Below, one piece after another: positions 29,747-38,232 of a stretch of 64,000 bases of DNA. Positions within the stretch are counted from its first letter, which is position 1, and the number at the start of each line of letters is the position of its first letter. The stretch is from a virus, in IMG/VR virus record IMGVR_UViG_3300024261_001362, positions 1 to 64,000 of that record; one strand, written 5' to 3'. Position numbers and translations under genes: made by a program. Below the pieces are notes generated by a model that made no database searches, was not told where the DNA came from, and was given only the letters and a program-made list of their open reading frames with translations.

Positions 29747-30487
29747 ATGGCAGCTATTACATTTCATATAAATAACTTTGAAGCGGCAACAGATCAAACC
29801 ACTGAAGCTACATTGATTCGACATGACCTTGGTTCAGGTCTTGGTTTCTATGGTGGTGGATTTGGTATTTCCGTACCTGTTGCTGGCTATCAAGATACAA
29901 CTTTCGTCACGAGTGCTGATGGTACTACTCAGGCGGTTCAGACGCAGAATACAAAATATGTTTCAGAAAGTGGCTTATCTTTCAATGGTGCTGGTTCTGC
30001 TGGTACATCTGGTATTCCCAACTATAAAGCACCACTAAACATTAGATTTACTCATGATTCTGCTGTTAGTGTTCAGAATTGTAAATTGAGAATTTTTGAT
30101 AGAAGTGATATTGGAACTCATGCTACTGAAGTTACTACTAAAGCTTATGAATTGAGACATCCTAATCCTCTTGATGGACATAGTGCTACTAAAGGACATT
30201 TAGCACATCGTGGTTCAGCTAATCATAGTTGGACAGAATATGACCCTACAGAAGGTGGCACTCCACCTGACTTGACTTTGACAGCATCTCCTGGTACAAG
30301 TGGGTTAAATACTGTTGCTGGTGATCCACTACCTACAGGTGATACTACTTATTTCAATCATATGACTAAAGAAGGTACAGCCCATCAAGCTACTAGACAC
30401 GATTGGTATTTAGCATTATCTGCTTCGCCAACCACTATTGGTAGTAAAACAAACTATGGATTATACTTCACTTTAGAGTATATCTAG
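29747..30487 (+). CDS. Probable abundant virion protein (hypothetical)
   Basis: A 246-residue protein with a good Shine-Dalgarno (TTAGGAGA, 6-7 nt before ATG), its own candidate promoter and a strong terminator immediately downstream. It therefore looks like a separately and highly expressed monocistronic gene. It is Gly/Ser/Thr-rich and beta-type, with a His-rich stretch around residues 145-165 (GHSATKGHLAHRGSANHSW). No named family is recognised. A decoration, tail-surface or head-fibre protein is plausible from context and expression signals only. Confidence 0.6.
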   Translation: MAAITFHINNFEAATDQTTEATLIRHDLGSGLGFYGGGFGISVPVAGYQDTTFVTSADGTTQAVQTQNTKYVSESGLSFNGAGSAGTSGIPNYKAPLNIRFTHDSAVSVQNCKLRIFDRSDIGTHATEVTTKAYELRHPNPLDGHSATKGHLAHRGSANHSWTEYDPTEGGTPPDLTLTASPGTSGLNTVAGDPLPTGDTTYFNHMTKEGTAHQATRHDWYLALSASPTTIGSKTNYGLYFTLEYI

Positions 30488-30527
30488 TCCGTCACCATTA
30501 TCTCTTATTATTCGACGGTCATTATTA

Positions 30528-30555
30528 AACCCCGCCCAAAAGGACGGGGTTTTTT
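30528..30555 (+). terminator. Intrinsic terminator between convergent transcription units
   Basis: The hairpin arms aaccccgccc and ggacggggtt close on an aaaa loop with one C-A mismatch, and are followed by a run of six T on the + strand (30,550-30,555). It lies 40 nt after the last + strand gene and 7 nt beyond the last - strand gene. On the - strand the trailing T run is short, so termination is likely stronger for the + strand. Confidence 0.85.
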
Positions 30556-30562
30556 ATTTGGT

Positions 30563-30898
30563 TTATTCGTTTTTCTCTGTTTTTGGATTCCACTTGGTCC
30601 ATCCACCATCAGGTAGCCAGTTCCCCTCCGCATCTTTACGACGTGGGAACAATCCACCACCCTTCTTGTGGGAGCCAAATGCAAGCCTTGCACCACAATC
30701 CATACAACGAACCTCGTAATATAGGTTGTCGTCCACATTCCTCACTACAAATCGTACATTCTCTGATCCGCATTTTCCACACTTGGTTTCTTCAAAAACC
30801 TCCTGAAACTTAGCCAGATCTTCAAATACATTCTTTGCAGAATCACCTTCTAATTCTACTGTTAATCTACCATTTCCCGTTGTGTAATTTACTCTCAT
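30563..30898 (-). CDS. Zinc-ribbon protein
   Basis: A 111-residue protein. Residues about 38-72 form a four-Cys zinc ribbon (CGKC ... CMDC, with about 25 residues between pairs). A conserved-looking tail follows: ARLAFGSHKKGGGLFPRRKD and then a GNWLPDGGW motif. Small proteins of this kind occur in phage replication and recombination modules, often beside ssDNA-annealing proteins, but their function is not established to my knowledge. Its ATG overlaps the stop of the upstream gene (TAATG), implying translational coupling and possible partnership. It is the last gene of the - strand unit. Confidence 0.65.
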   Translation of the reverse strand: MRVNYTTGNGRLTVELEGDSAKNVFEDLAKFQEVFEETKCGKCGSENVRFVVRNVDDNLYYEVRCMDCGARLAFGSHKKGGGLFPRRKDAEGNWLPDGGWTKWNPKTEKNE

Positions 30899-31665
30899 TA
30901 ATTTCTCCAGTCACTGTTATAGCCAATAATAGACTTAGGGATTGACGATGTATCACGTTGGAAGGAATTTAACTGTTCGATAGCCGCACTGGCTTGTTTC
31001 TTAGTTACTTTTCTACTCACAGATACACTAAACTCTTCTTTAAATAAATTTCCCACATTAATATTTAATTGCTTACATTTCACATTAATATGATTACTTT
31101 GTGGATCAGTCATTCTTGATGAATCTTGATATTCACCAGCGGTTGGCTCTTCAACCGTTTTCCCACGACTAATGCTCCTAACAACTTGTGCGGTATCCTT
31201 CTTAGTTACCTCTTCAGCGGCCACAGATCGCAATCTGAGAGCCTTCCTCAAAGCTCTAGCCTCTGCACGAGTTCCAGCCGTAGCGACTGAGAAGGCACAA
31301 AATGTGTCGTCTGTGTTACCCTCCCAGCAATCCGCTACATCACCAAAAGATTGTCCGTTCATAAACTCTATTTTCCATACCACAGTGGCACGTCCATGAG
31401 AATGGTCATCTTTAGGTGGGAACACTTGTACAGGTCCACTACTTCTTACTGGTCCTAAAATCAACTCTGCTACTCGTCGTAAACCAGCAGATTTTGGCAT
31501 ACCATCGATTAGCTCGTTAGATTCGAATAAACTGATCACATAATTATTCCATTCTGGAGATGTTATATTTGGTGCGTCTTCTAGCACAATATCCGTTACA
31601 GATGTATCAGTATTCATTGGTGAATCTAATGTGACACTGTCAAACAAATCTCTTTCCTCATTCAT
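30898..31665 (-). CDS. Possible ssDNA-annealing/recombination protein
   Basis: A 255-residue protein. Its central region (about residues 85-155) has the layout of phage single-strand annealing proteins (Rad52/Erf-like): strands around RATVVWKIEFMNGQSFGD, an acidic turn, then FSVATAGTRAEARALRKALR, resembling the Ala/Arg-rich helix typical of those families. The C-terminus (about 190-255) is a separate small domain. This is a weak, pattern-based call. The coupled zinc-ribbon gene and nearby replication genes support it. It starts within ATGA shared with the upstream nuclease gene. Confidence 0.4.
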   Translation of the reverse strand: MNEERDLFDSVTLDSPMNTDTSVTDIVLEDAPNITSPEWNNYVISLFESNELIDGMPKSAGLRRVAELILGPVRSSGPVQVFPPKDDHSHGRATVVWKIEFMNGQSFGDVADCWEGNTDDTFCAFSVATAGTRAEARALRKALRLRSVAAEEVTKKDTAQVVRSISRGKTVEEPTAGEYQDSSRMTDPQSNHINVKCKQLNINVGNLFKEEFSVSVSRKVTKKQASAAIEQLNSFQRDTSSIPKSIIGYNSDWRN

Positions 31666-32429
31666 AATTCAACCTCAATAAAGCGTTTAGATTTAGACGG
31701 AAAACTTTCCTTAATAGACTCTAAATGTTCAATAATATTATCAAGCAGTTTTTTAGTTCTGCTTAATGATGCAGCATTTAATGCTTTAACTCTTATAACA
31801 ACAAATCCTCTTGATAGCAATGTTCCATTTTTCTTCAGATCAAACTTTTCTTGTTTTCTTAAATGGTCATCTCCCCATATTGGTAGAAAATGTGATGGAC
31901 CGTCTACCTCTATTATAGTTTTCAAAGCAGGAATGTACATATCTATTTCTAATTTTTCTGTAGGAATTAAATTTTCGTTATGAAAGTCTACAGAATACCC
32001 TGCTGAAGATAATCCCTTCAAAATTTCTTTTTCCAGTTTTGATCCTTCTTTAGCTGTCCTACGAATTGCGTTGATTCCAGACGAGATCATTTTTTGTTTT
32101 TCTTCTTCTGATCTCGATTCCCATCTCTGTCGGGCTTCTTCTGCTCTTCTCTGCTTGACATCTACATCCATATCGTCCCAATAACCCTCCATACTACTGC
32201 TAATTTTTAATTTCTCAGCCTCCGTTCTAATTTTTCCCTTCGTTGGATGTGTAGATGTACCCTTTTCCAAAGAAGCCTTTTGAGCTTCACTGGCATTTCT
32301 GGTTTCAATACCATTTTTTATTAATGTTCTTCGGATTTTATTAGGGTATGTGTTTAGCTTTTTTGCTATTTCGTGTGTACTGTGACCATCTTCATACATA
32401 GTAATGATTTTATCATCTATTTTACTCAT
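31662..32429 (-). CDS. HTH plus PD-(D/E)XK (DUF559/Vsr-like) endonuclease, putative homing-type
   Basis: A 255-residue protein. The N-terminal 45 residues form a helix-turn-helix (IITMYEDGHSTHEIAKKLN ... KIRRTLIKNGIE). A charged NUMOD3-like segment (KGKIRTEAEKLKISSSM) follows. The C-terminal nuclease domain (about 135-240) has E in LEKEILKGL, D in LEIDMYIP, ExD in IIEVDGPSHF and a closing RGFVVIRVKA strand, as in very-short-patch-repair/DUF559 nucleases. Free-standing nucleases of this design are usually intron-less homing enzymes. Both ends overlap neighbours by 4 nt (ATGA), so it is fully embedded in the operon. The HTH is closely similar to that of the HNH protein at 59,967-60,572. Confidence 0.7.
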   Translation of the reverse strand: MSKIDDKIITMYEDGHSTHEIAKKLNTYPNKIRRTLIKNGIETRNASEAQKASLEKGTSTHPTKGKIRTEAEKLKISSSMEGYWDDMDVDVKQRRAEEARQRWESRSEEEKQKMISSGINAIRRTAKEGSKLEKEILKGLSSAGYSVDFHNENLIPTEKLEIDMYIPALKTIIEVDGPSHFLPIWGDDHLRKQEKFDLKKNGTLLSRGFVVIRVKALNAASLSRTKKLLDNIIEHLESIKESFPSKSKRFIEVEL

Positions 32430-32872
32430 GTCAACACCTCTAATAATTCTATAGCATCAATTTGCTCAAATTGGTGTACGGGTTTCTTACCAGTGATTCT
32501 GTAAAATTCCTTTGCATCCTCTTCGTCTTCAGTAATAACATCAATAGTATTTGCTACTTCTAAAACTTTGAGTATATCTTTATCATCCCACCTATTGTAG
32601 ATATGGAAGAGTTTAAATTTGTTCACAATTTTGTTGGCACTAAATGCATTATTCAGTGATGTTGTGAATAATGTTCCCGTAAAGTTCCACATATCCGCAG
32701 CGTTAAACATTCCAAAAGATGGAATCGTAGGATTGTAATCAATATCATTATAAAACAGACTAGCATCCTTTATTTTTCTACGTCGAATACTGCTATTTAG
32801 AGTCTTGAAAATATCTATATTGCGATTTGCCGTATTTACTTTGTCTATATAAAAACCAATGTTCTTAAGCAT
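32426..32872 (-). CDS. Hypothetical protein of the glycan island
   Basis: A 148-residue protein, not recognised. I chose the ATG at 32,872, which overlaps the fcl stop by 8 nt (ATGCTTAA) and has GGAG 8 nt upstream. A longer frame to 32,968 would overlap fcl by 100 nt. The N-terminal part is charged. The middle (SFGMFNAADMWNFTGTLF) and the Asp/Glu-rich C-terminus (VITEDEEDAKEFYRITG) look like one Rossmann-type half domain, as in truncated GT-B glycosyltransferases. The last point is only an impression. It ends in a 4-nt overlap with the HTH-nuclease gene. Confidence 0.55.
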   Translation of the reverse strand: MLKNIGFYIDKVNTANRNIDIFKTLNSSIRRRKIKDASLFYNDIDYNPTIPSFGMFNAADMWNFTGTLFTTSLNNAFSANKIVNKFKLFHIYNRWDDKDILKVLEVANTIDVITEDEEDAKEFYRITGKKPVHQFEQIDAIELLEVLT

Positions 32873-33791
32873 GTTTATTCTCCATATACCATTTAATGGT
32901 TCTCTGTAGACCTTCTCTGAGGTCAATTTCAGCCTCAAATCCCAATCGTTCTTTTGCTCTTGATACATCTAAGCATCGACGAGGCTGACCGTCTGGTTTT
33001 GAGGAATCGTATAGTACTTCGCCATCATAGCCCATAATGTCTACAATCTCAGCGACCAAATCTTTAATTTTGATTTCTTTACCAGTGCCAATATTGATAG
33101 GCTCTGGAGAAACATTATTTGTAATAGCAGCAACAATTGCTCTGCCACAGTCACCAACAAATAAGAATTCACGAGAAGCTTCACCAGTTCCCCATAAAGT
33201 AATTGATGGATCACCATTTTCTATTGCTTGATGAACTTTCAAGATAAGTGCGGGAATTACGTGACTACTTGTTAGGTTAAAATGATCATGAGGCCCATAC
33301 ATATTTACTGGAATTAAATTGACACCATTAAAATCGTATTGCTCATGATATGCTTCCACCAGTCTCATAAGGGTCTTTTTAGCAATACCATATGGAGCAT
33401 TGGTTTCTTCTGGATAACCATTCCATAAATCTTCTTCCTTAAAAGGCACAGGTGTGAATTTGGGATATGCACAAACTGTTCCAAGTAAAATAAACTTAGG
33501 GACTTTTGCTTTCATCGCTGAGTGAATAATATTAGTTCCCATAATCAGATTTTCATACATAAACTTTCCGGGATTTTCCTGGTTTGCACCAATACCTCCC
33601 ACGCTTCCCGCAGTATGTATAATAACATCTGGAGCACTTCTACTGATAACATCATCAGTGCATCTAGCTTTACATAAATTATAAGGTTTACTACCTATTG
33701 ATCTGACTTGGCTACTGCCAAATGTTTCTTGTAAAATTTTGGTAAGGTTTGTGCCCAAAAACCCAGTACCACCTGTTAGTAATATTCTCAT
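32865..33791 (-). CDS. fcl: GDP-L-fucose synthase (NAD-dependent epimerase/reductase)
   Basis: A 308-residue SDR-family protein of normal length for GDP-L-fucose synthase, which converts GDP-4-keto-6-deoxymannose to GDP-L-fucose in two steps with NADPH. It has the nucleotide-binding GGTGFLG (residues 7-13), GTVCAYPKFTPVPFKEEDLW (about 104-123, Thr for the usual Ser), catalytic YxxxK (Tyr134, Lys138), the family motif NMYGPHDHFNL and the C-terminal PDGQPRRCLDVSRA signature. Its product is the donor for the GT10 fucosyltransferase encoded at 41,366. No GDP-mannose 4,6-dehydratase gene is in the window. Confidence 0.88.
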   Translation of the reverse strand: MRILLTGGTGFLGTNLTKILQETFGSSQVRSIGSKPYNLCKARCTDDVISRSAPDVIIHTAGSVGGIGANQENPGKFMYENLIMGTNIIHSAMKAKVPKFILLGTVCAYPKFTPVPFKEEDLWNGYPEETNAPYGIAKKTLMRLVEAYHEQYDFNGVNLIPVNMYGPHDHFNLTSSHVIPALILKVHQAIENGDPSITLWGTGEASREFLFVGDCGRAIVAAITNNVSPEPINIGTGKEIKIKDLVAEIVDIMGYDGEVLYDSSKPDGQPRRCLDVSRAKERLGFEAEIDLREGLQRTIKWYMENKHA

Positions 33792-33831
33792 TAATAATGT
33801 TCTCCTTCAACTCGGTTTATATTTGCTACAT

Positions 33832-34635
33832 TTACCAATAACATCCAAATTCCATTGTTCCGTGATAGGGAGGGACTTCATGTGGCATTGGTCTTATCCA
33901 ATCTTTTGTACCATACCAGTTATGTTGTTTGAACCCATCATCCCATCTCTTACCTCTTACACCATATAGTATTTGATTTCCCCCGCCGAGGTGGACACAC
34001 GGTTTCCCCATTGCTTTGATATGCTGACAGATATGTAGCGATAGACCTCCACATCCTACTGTCGCAAAATCAAAATCTAATTTGTCAATCTCGGATAACA
34101 TACTGTCCAGTTTCTGTCTCCAAGGTATTGGCTTATCACCAGTCCAATGCTCTGAGAATCTAGACGTTACCGTGGCTAACTCTTTAACTTTAGCCCCATC
34201 CCATATTTTATCAAATTTTTTGATTTGGTTTTTTATAGTGTCGGAGAAAGGAGATACACACAAGACCTTCTTATCAGATAGACTATGGTGCCATCCCTCT
34301 TTACCAAACACAAATGGTTCCAATCCTTCAAAATCATTAAATACATTTTTATTGTGTGTGACATTGTTTATAATTTCTTCATCTTCCTTTTGTGGAGACC
34401 ATTGTAAGATGTAGTCTAAGTCTGTCACGGCTTCTAGAAACGAAGAGCACCAATCGTTGAATTCATCTATACTGGGTGTGAAAATACCAGCACTTGAATG
34501 TAAAAATGAACCAAAAAGCCGAGGCTGATTATTTGCAAAACTGAGAGCGTGCATTGCTTCCACATTGCCCATTTTACCAAATGAAATAGGTTTGTTATCT
34601 ATGATTGAAGATTTTATTATTTGGTTTATATTCAC
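33832..34635 (-). CDS. GT-D-like putative glycosyltransferase
   Basis: About 267 residues. The start is most likely GTG at 34,635 (AAGGAA 8 nt upstream). The TTG at 34,662 is an alternative without a ribosome site. An N-terminal FGKMGNVEA motif resembles the metal-binding region of GT-D (DUF1792-type) transferases. The C-terminal DFATVGCGGLSLHICQHIKA, MGKPCVHLGGGNQI and GKRWD stretch matches the closing half of that family. It sits between fcl and an FkbM methyltransferase in the island. Donor and acceptor cannot be predicted. Confidence 0.55.
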   Translation of the reverse strand: MNINQIIKSSIIDNKPISFGKMGNVEAMHALSFANNQPRLFGSFLHSSAGIFTPSIDEFNDWCSSFLEAVTDLDYILQWSPQKEDEEIINNVTHNKNVFNDFEGLEPFVFGKEGWHHSLSDKKVLCVSPFSDTIKNQIKKFDKIWDGAKVKELATVTSRFSEHWTGDKPIPWRQKLDSMLSEIDKLDFDFATVGCGGLSLHICQHIKAMGKPCVHLGGGNQILYGVRGKRWDDGFKQHNWYGTKDWIRPMPHEVPPYHGTMEFGCYW

Positions 34636-34662
34636 TTTTTGTTCCTTCTGACCCAACGCCAA

Positions 34663-35277
34663 TTATTTTTTAGTAAAAATTAAATCCTGTTGAAATAACT
34701 TACCGTCTGGATATCTTCCTTCACCACAGAGTCCAGATATTTTATAGTCTATACTATCCATATATTTAACAACTTCATCTTGATCTGGAGAACCAATATT
34801 ATATTCCTCTAAAGAAGTTTCTAGACATATTACCTTGAAATTATCTATATATTCACTTGCTCCTTTTAAGATATCTAATTCTGAACCTTGAGTATCAATT
34901 TTGATAGAATCATAGGTTATATCTTGATCTTTTAGAATATCATCTAACATTGTGGTTTTTTTAACAATATAATTTTCTGGTAAATAGTAATCATTATTTT
35001 CTTTGTAATATGACGTGCCAGTACAAGTGTCATTATTTTTATTAAGGTAAAACTTTACTTCCTTTTCAACATCAGACAATATTGCAATTTTATGAGGTAA
35101 AAATTTTCTACTTAATTCTATTGAATTTTTTTCATTACCTTCTATACAGTAGACGTACAGTTCTGTATTAAATCTTTTTTGAGTTGTGGCCCAATCTCCA
35201 TCATGAGCACCAATGTCTAATAAATAGAAACATTGATTATCTATTAAAGTGGACCCTAAAATATCATGGCGAAACAT
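34663..35277 (-). CDS. FkbM-family SAM-dependent methyltransferase
   Basis: A 204-residue class I methyltransferase. The SAM-binding motif is LLDIGAHDGDWA (about residues 19-30), followed by YCIEGNEKN (acidic ribose-binding residue). The FkbM-type IKIDTQGSELDILKGA (about 124-139) and a VICLETS strand follow. FkbM proteins O-methylate sugars and polyketides, so methylation of a glycan residue is the likely role here. A second FkbM gene lies at 48,279. The Shine-Dalgarno AAAGGA precedes the ATG. Confidence 0.82.
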   Translation of the reverse strand: MFRHDILGSTLIDNQCFYLLDIGAHDGDWATTQKRFNTELYVYCIEGNEKNSIELSRKFLPHKIAILSDVEKEVKFYLNKNNDTCTGTSYYKENNDYYLPENYIVKKTTMLDDILKDQDITYDSIKIDTQGSELDILKGASEYIDNFKVICLETSLEEYNIGSPDQDEVVKYMDSIDYKISGLCGEGRYPDGKLFQQDLIFTKK

Positions 35278-35315
35278 TATGACATCCTTTCACGCTTTGT
35301 TGTTGTTATTGTTTT

Positions 35316-36059
35316 TTAAAATTTAATTATACTCCCGTCTCCCCAGCCCGGAAGAAAATGATCGTGTCTAACAAAATACCAATTATTTTCAAGTATAAAT
35401 TTAAATTCTTTATTAAGCTTGTTAAGGTGGTAAAACGACATTCTGTGATCACAGTGGTCGATTCCCTCATTAAAAATATCCATGAAATTTAGATAGAGGT
35501 CTAAGTAGTGTTTGATGTGAGTAGGAGTTGAAGCTATAATCCCTGTAGTTACATGGTCTTTATGCATACGTGAGTCTGGGCTATAGCCATCGTATATAGC
35601 GTCATCATCTATTTGTTCTACAAACTTAGCGGTAGGTGCTACATCTGTTCTAGTCCAAACAGCTAAATCATATTCATCCATAAATTCTGACATCATCTCT
35701 CCAGATTTCCACCTAGAGTATAACATTGATTGAAATATATCGGAGGAAGCTGTTGCTTTAAGTGGTTTGCCGTTGTTGTTATCTAATATTTCTATTTTGG
35801 GAAACTCTTTTTGTTTTTCAAATAAATATTTTCTTGGTTTATAAAGGTCTAATATTTTCTTGTCAGTATCTGGCTGTACAACATCTGATGTTCGCGGGTT
35901 TCTATCAGAATATATTTTTAATTCTTCTCCAATATTTGATTCGTCAAACCACAGGTGGAAGAAATAATCTACTTCATGATTTGATAAGCTTTCAGATAAG
36001 TATTTGTGCCCAATATTAAAATGTCTTGGTTGACCACTTAAACATACTGCTATCTTCAT
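35316..36059 (-). CDS. Putative GT-A-like glycosyltransferase
   Basis: About 247 residues. I place the start at the ATG at 36,059, which shares ATGA with the upstream stop and has GGGAG before it. The frame-opening ATG at 36,074 lies inside the upstream gene. The N-terminal KIAVCLSGQPRHFNIGHKYL and YFFHLWFDES are typical of a capsule/LPS glycosyltransferase group found in bacteria and large phages. DLAVWTRTDVAP (about 130) resembles a DxD-type metal site. The closing WYFVRHDHFLPGWGDGS is His/Trp-rich. Confidence 0.6.
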   Translation of the reverse strand: MKIAVCLSGQPRHFNIGHKYLSESLSNHEVDYFFHLWFDESNIGEELKIYSDRNPRTSDVVQPDTDKKILDLYKPRKYLFEKQKEFPKIEILDNNNGKPLKATASSDIFQSMLYSRWKSGEMMSEFMDEYDLAVWTRTDVAPTAKFVEQIDDDAIYDGYSPDSRMHKDHVTTGIIASTPTHIKHYLDLYLNFMDIFNEGIDHCDHRMSFYHLNKLNKEFKFILENNWYFVRHDHFLPGWGDGSIIKF

Positions 36060-36910
36060 GATAAATTCTCCCAAAAAAAGTGTAAGATATCATGTATTTT
36101 ATCTTTGTGATCTAAATATGGTACTGGGCAGTGAATATCCACATAGTTACTTTTTGTGTTTTTATCAAACTGACATCCTGTAGACCTGCATATTTTTTTA
36201 GAGGGATTACGTTTAAACGGTCTTTCAAATCCGGTAAATTTATCTAAGTAATTTTTATGTATTAGGGATGTCGTATAAATCTCTTCCCATGCCCATATGC
36301 CGTGCTGTCTGATCTCAGTTTCACCCCAGTGTCGTTGATCTTGTAGTTCTGCATAAGAAGCTCCAATTTTTTTACGGTGCGATCTCCACTGATCCAGTAA
36401 TGCTACAATGTGTGTTTCTAATGATAGATTCAGTTCTAACGCTTTTGTGAATGTAGATCCTTTTGCGACGTGGTAGTGTGCATTTAGATAAGACCTGTCT
36501 GGAGCAGGCCCGTCTTTTTTCCATATTCCTATTGGAACCCCAGTCGATTCCTCCGTAGCGTCTTCTGCCAAGTGTACATAGTGGTCGTCTGGAACATTAG
36601 AAATGTTATCAATAAAGTGTTCTCTTTGTAAAGGTATTTGATCTATATCTCCTATCATCCAAGTTGTGTCTGGTTCATTGCTGGTATAATGGAATTTATT
36701 AAATGCAAATTGAACTGTGGTTGGATATCCTTCTATATAATCAATCTCTATAATTTTCCCATACTCTTCACTTAAATCGCAGTTCTCTTTTTTGCCGTAT
36801 AGTAGCAGGACACAATCCATATCTAAAAACTTATTATGTATTTTAGAATTGATGTTCCAAAAATCGCTATATTGCTCTGTAGCACACCATATCACTTTAT
36901 CAATTTTCAT
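36056..36910 (-). CDS. Putative GT-A-like glycosyltransferase
   Basis: A 284-residue protein. An N-terminal strand (KVIWCATEQYSDFW) and then TTWMIGDIDQIPLQREHFI (about residues 83-101) put a DxD motif at the end of a hydrophobic strand, as in GT-A transferases. His and Trp residues around QDQRHWGETEI and HGIWAWEEIYT could be the acceptor or metal-binding region. Three Cys near the C-terminus are unremarkable. The gene overlaps the next upstream gene by 11 nt and shares ATGA with the one downstream. Confidence 0.55.
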   Translation of the reverse strand: MKIDKVIWCATEQYSDFWNINSKIHNKFLDMDCVLLLYGKKENCDLSEEYGKIIEIDYIEGYPTTVQFAFNKFHYTSNEPDTTWMIGDIDQIPLQREHFIDNISNVPDDHYVHLAEDATEESTGVPIGIWKKDGPAPDRSYLNAHYHVAKGSTFTKALELNLSLETHIVALLDQWRSHRKKIGASYAELQDQRHWGETEIRQHGIWAWEEIYTTSLIHKNYLDKFTGFERPFKRNPSKKICRSTGCQFDKNTKSNYVDIHCPVPYLDHKDKIHDILHFFWENLS

Positions 36911-37778
36911 TATTCTTCTCTCTATTTATAGCTTCTAGTTTTTCTCTTAATAAACTTGTAAAACCATCTTTATCAGTGTTAATCAAAAAGTTTGGGTTGT
37001 CAACATATGTAAACATAGGAAACTGAGCGGTTTCCAAATTTTTTCGTGTTAGCGAGAGTAAATTATTCATATGTGCATACACTGCCTGTCCACCACCCTC
37101 ACCAATATGAATATTGAAAGCAGATCTTTTTAATATCTTCATATTCTTAATTATACATTCGAGATTATATAAACTTAATGAATCTTCATGAGTTAAGTCT
37201 TGTAAGTTTTTAATACCACCATTGATAATATCTTCGTATATAGAGAATGTTCCGTGCCAAGACAACTCTGAGCATTCAGTAAATTTTTTCTCTCCAATGA
37301 TTTTTACTTTTGTGTCGTAGTTATTAAATATGCTAAATAAGGTATCTTTTATTCCACTCCATGATTGATGTAGGTCTTTATCTATTCCTGTCATACACTT
37401 TGTATTCATCACGATATAGTTTTCTTTCTCACCTACATCACCAAATAGGTTGCTTGCTGAGTGAGATGGTAATGAGTTTTTGGGTGTGCCGAGAAGGGCG
37501 GCTATATCTTGTGCAAGGGTATCAGATATAATTTCTACGTTAGGTGTTCCTCCTCCTTCCTCTATTACTTTTACATTCGGAATATCGTTACATAAAAATT
37601 TTAATAAACTTAAAAGATCTTCAGCCCATGTTTTAGGATATTCAGGACGAATTACTTGCATAGTATCATAATCAAGAAACAGCTCAAAATTTATATTTGG
37701 ATGCCCCCTAAATACAACTAAATAGTCTAAAAACACTTGCATACCTGAATATACTTTTACTTTTTTAACAACATTCAT
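36900..37778 (-). CDS. Hypothetical glycan-island protein
   Basis: A 292-residue protein, not recognised. It has alternating strands and helices and an SHSASNLFGDVGEKENYIVM stretch midway. Its C-terminal third (SLYNLECIIKNMKIL ... FNIHIGEGGGQAVYAHMNN, with a Gly-rich turn) recalls the nucleotide-binding half of GT-B transferases such as ADP-heptose-type enzymes. This is an impression only. Context in the middle of glycosyltransferase genes supports a role in glycan assembly. Confidence 0.5.
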   Translation of the reverse strand: MNVVKKVKVYSGMQVFLDYLVVFRGHPNINFELFLDYDTMQVIRPEYPKTWAEDLLSLLKFLCNDIPNVKVIEEGGGTPNVEIISDTLAQDIAALLGTPKNSLPSHSASNLFGDVGEKENYIVMNTKCMTGIDKDLHQSWSGIKDTLFSIFNNYDTKVKIIGEKKFTECSELSWHGTFSIYEDIINGGIKNLQDLTHEDSLSLYNLECIIKNMKILKRSAFNIHIGEGGGQAVYAHMNNLLSLTRKNLETAQFPMFTYVDNPNFLINTDKDGFTSLLREKLEAINREKNNEN

Positions 37779-38232
37779 GTTTATCCTTATATTTTAGTGG
37801 GAAGTCCGTTAGTATAGCTAGGCATTTTTCATCGGAACACATATAATTATAGTACTCTGGCATAACTAAAACACAATTTTTATCTAAATTTTTAGTTGGT
37901 TTACAAAATAAATAGTTCTTTGAAGTTAATACATATTCATCGTCATCATGTCCGAAGTAATTTAATTCATTATTTGAATCATTCTGTCTTAGGTAACGCA
38001 TAACGTCTAAGTTTTTACAATGAATCCATAACTTATCTTTATGGGTGTATAAAAAATCTTCTGTCACATTATACTCTGGTCCGTCATGACCTAAAAATAG
38101 ACCATCATATGTATACCATAGATCCACTTCTACGTGGAATTCTTTGTTTATAGCATTAATAATATATTCTGGACTATTTTCTAATTCCGTAATTGGTCCA
38201 TCAATATTACCTCTATGAGCGATTAAAATCAT
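37765..38232 (-). CDS. Glycerophosphodiester phosphodiesterase-like protein (short)
   Basis: A 155-residue protein. The start is the ATG at 38,232 (GAGGTGG upstream); a TTG one codon earlier is the alternative. The N-terminus, ILIAHRGNIDGP, matches the GDPD active-site HRG. EVDLWYTYDGLFLGHDGPEY then gives E-x-D (family ExD) and a second His (GHDGP). These are the catalytic and metal ligands of GDPD/PI-PLC-like TIM barrels. It is much shorter than a full GDPD (about 240 residues), so the barrel seems truncated or compact. The role could be hydrolysis or transfer at a phosphodiester in the glycan. Confidence 0.65.
   Translation of the reverse strand: MILIAHRGNIDGPITELENSPEYIINAINKEFHVEVDLWYTYDGLFLGHDGPEYNVTEDFLYTHKDKLWIHCKNLDVMRYLRQNDSNNELNYFGHDDDEYVLTSKNYLFCKPTKNLDKNCVLVMPEYYNYMCSDEKCLAILTDFPLKYKDKHECC

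Noticed and set aside
30898-31665. Confident naming as Rad52, Erf or RecT
   Set aside because: Only one helix-like motif resembles these families; without a profile search the family cannot be fixed, so it is given as possible.
32426-32968. Longer start (32,968) for the hypothetical gene after fcl
   Set aside because: It would overlap the well-conserved C-terminus of GDP-fucose synthase by over 100 nt. The ATG at 32,872 has a ribosome site and an 8-nt overlap typical of this operon.
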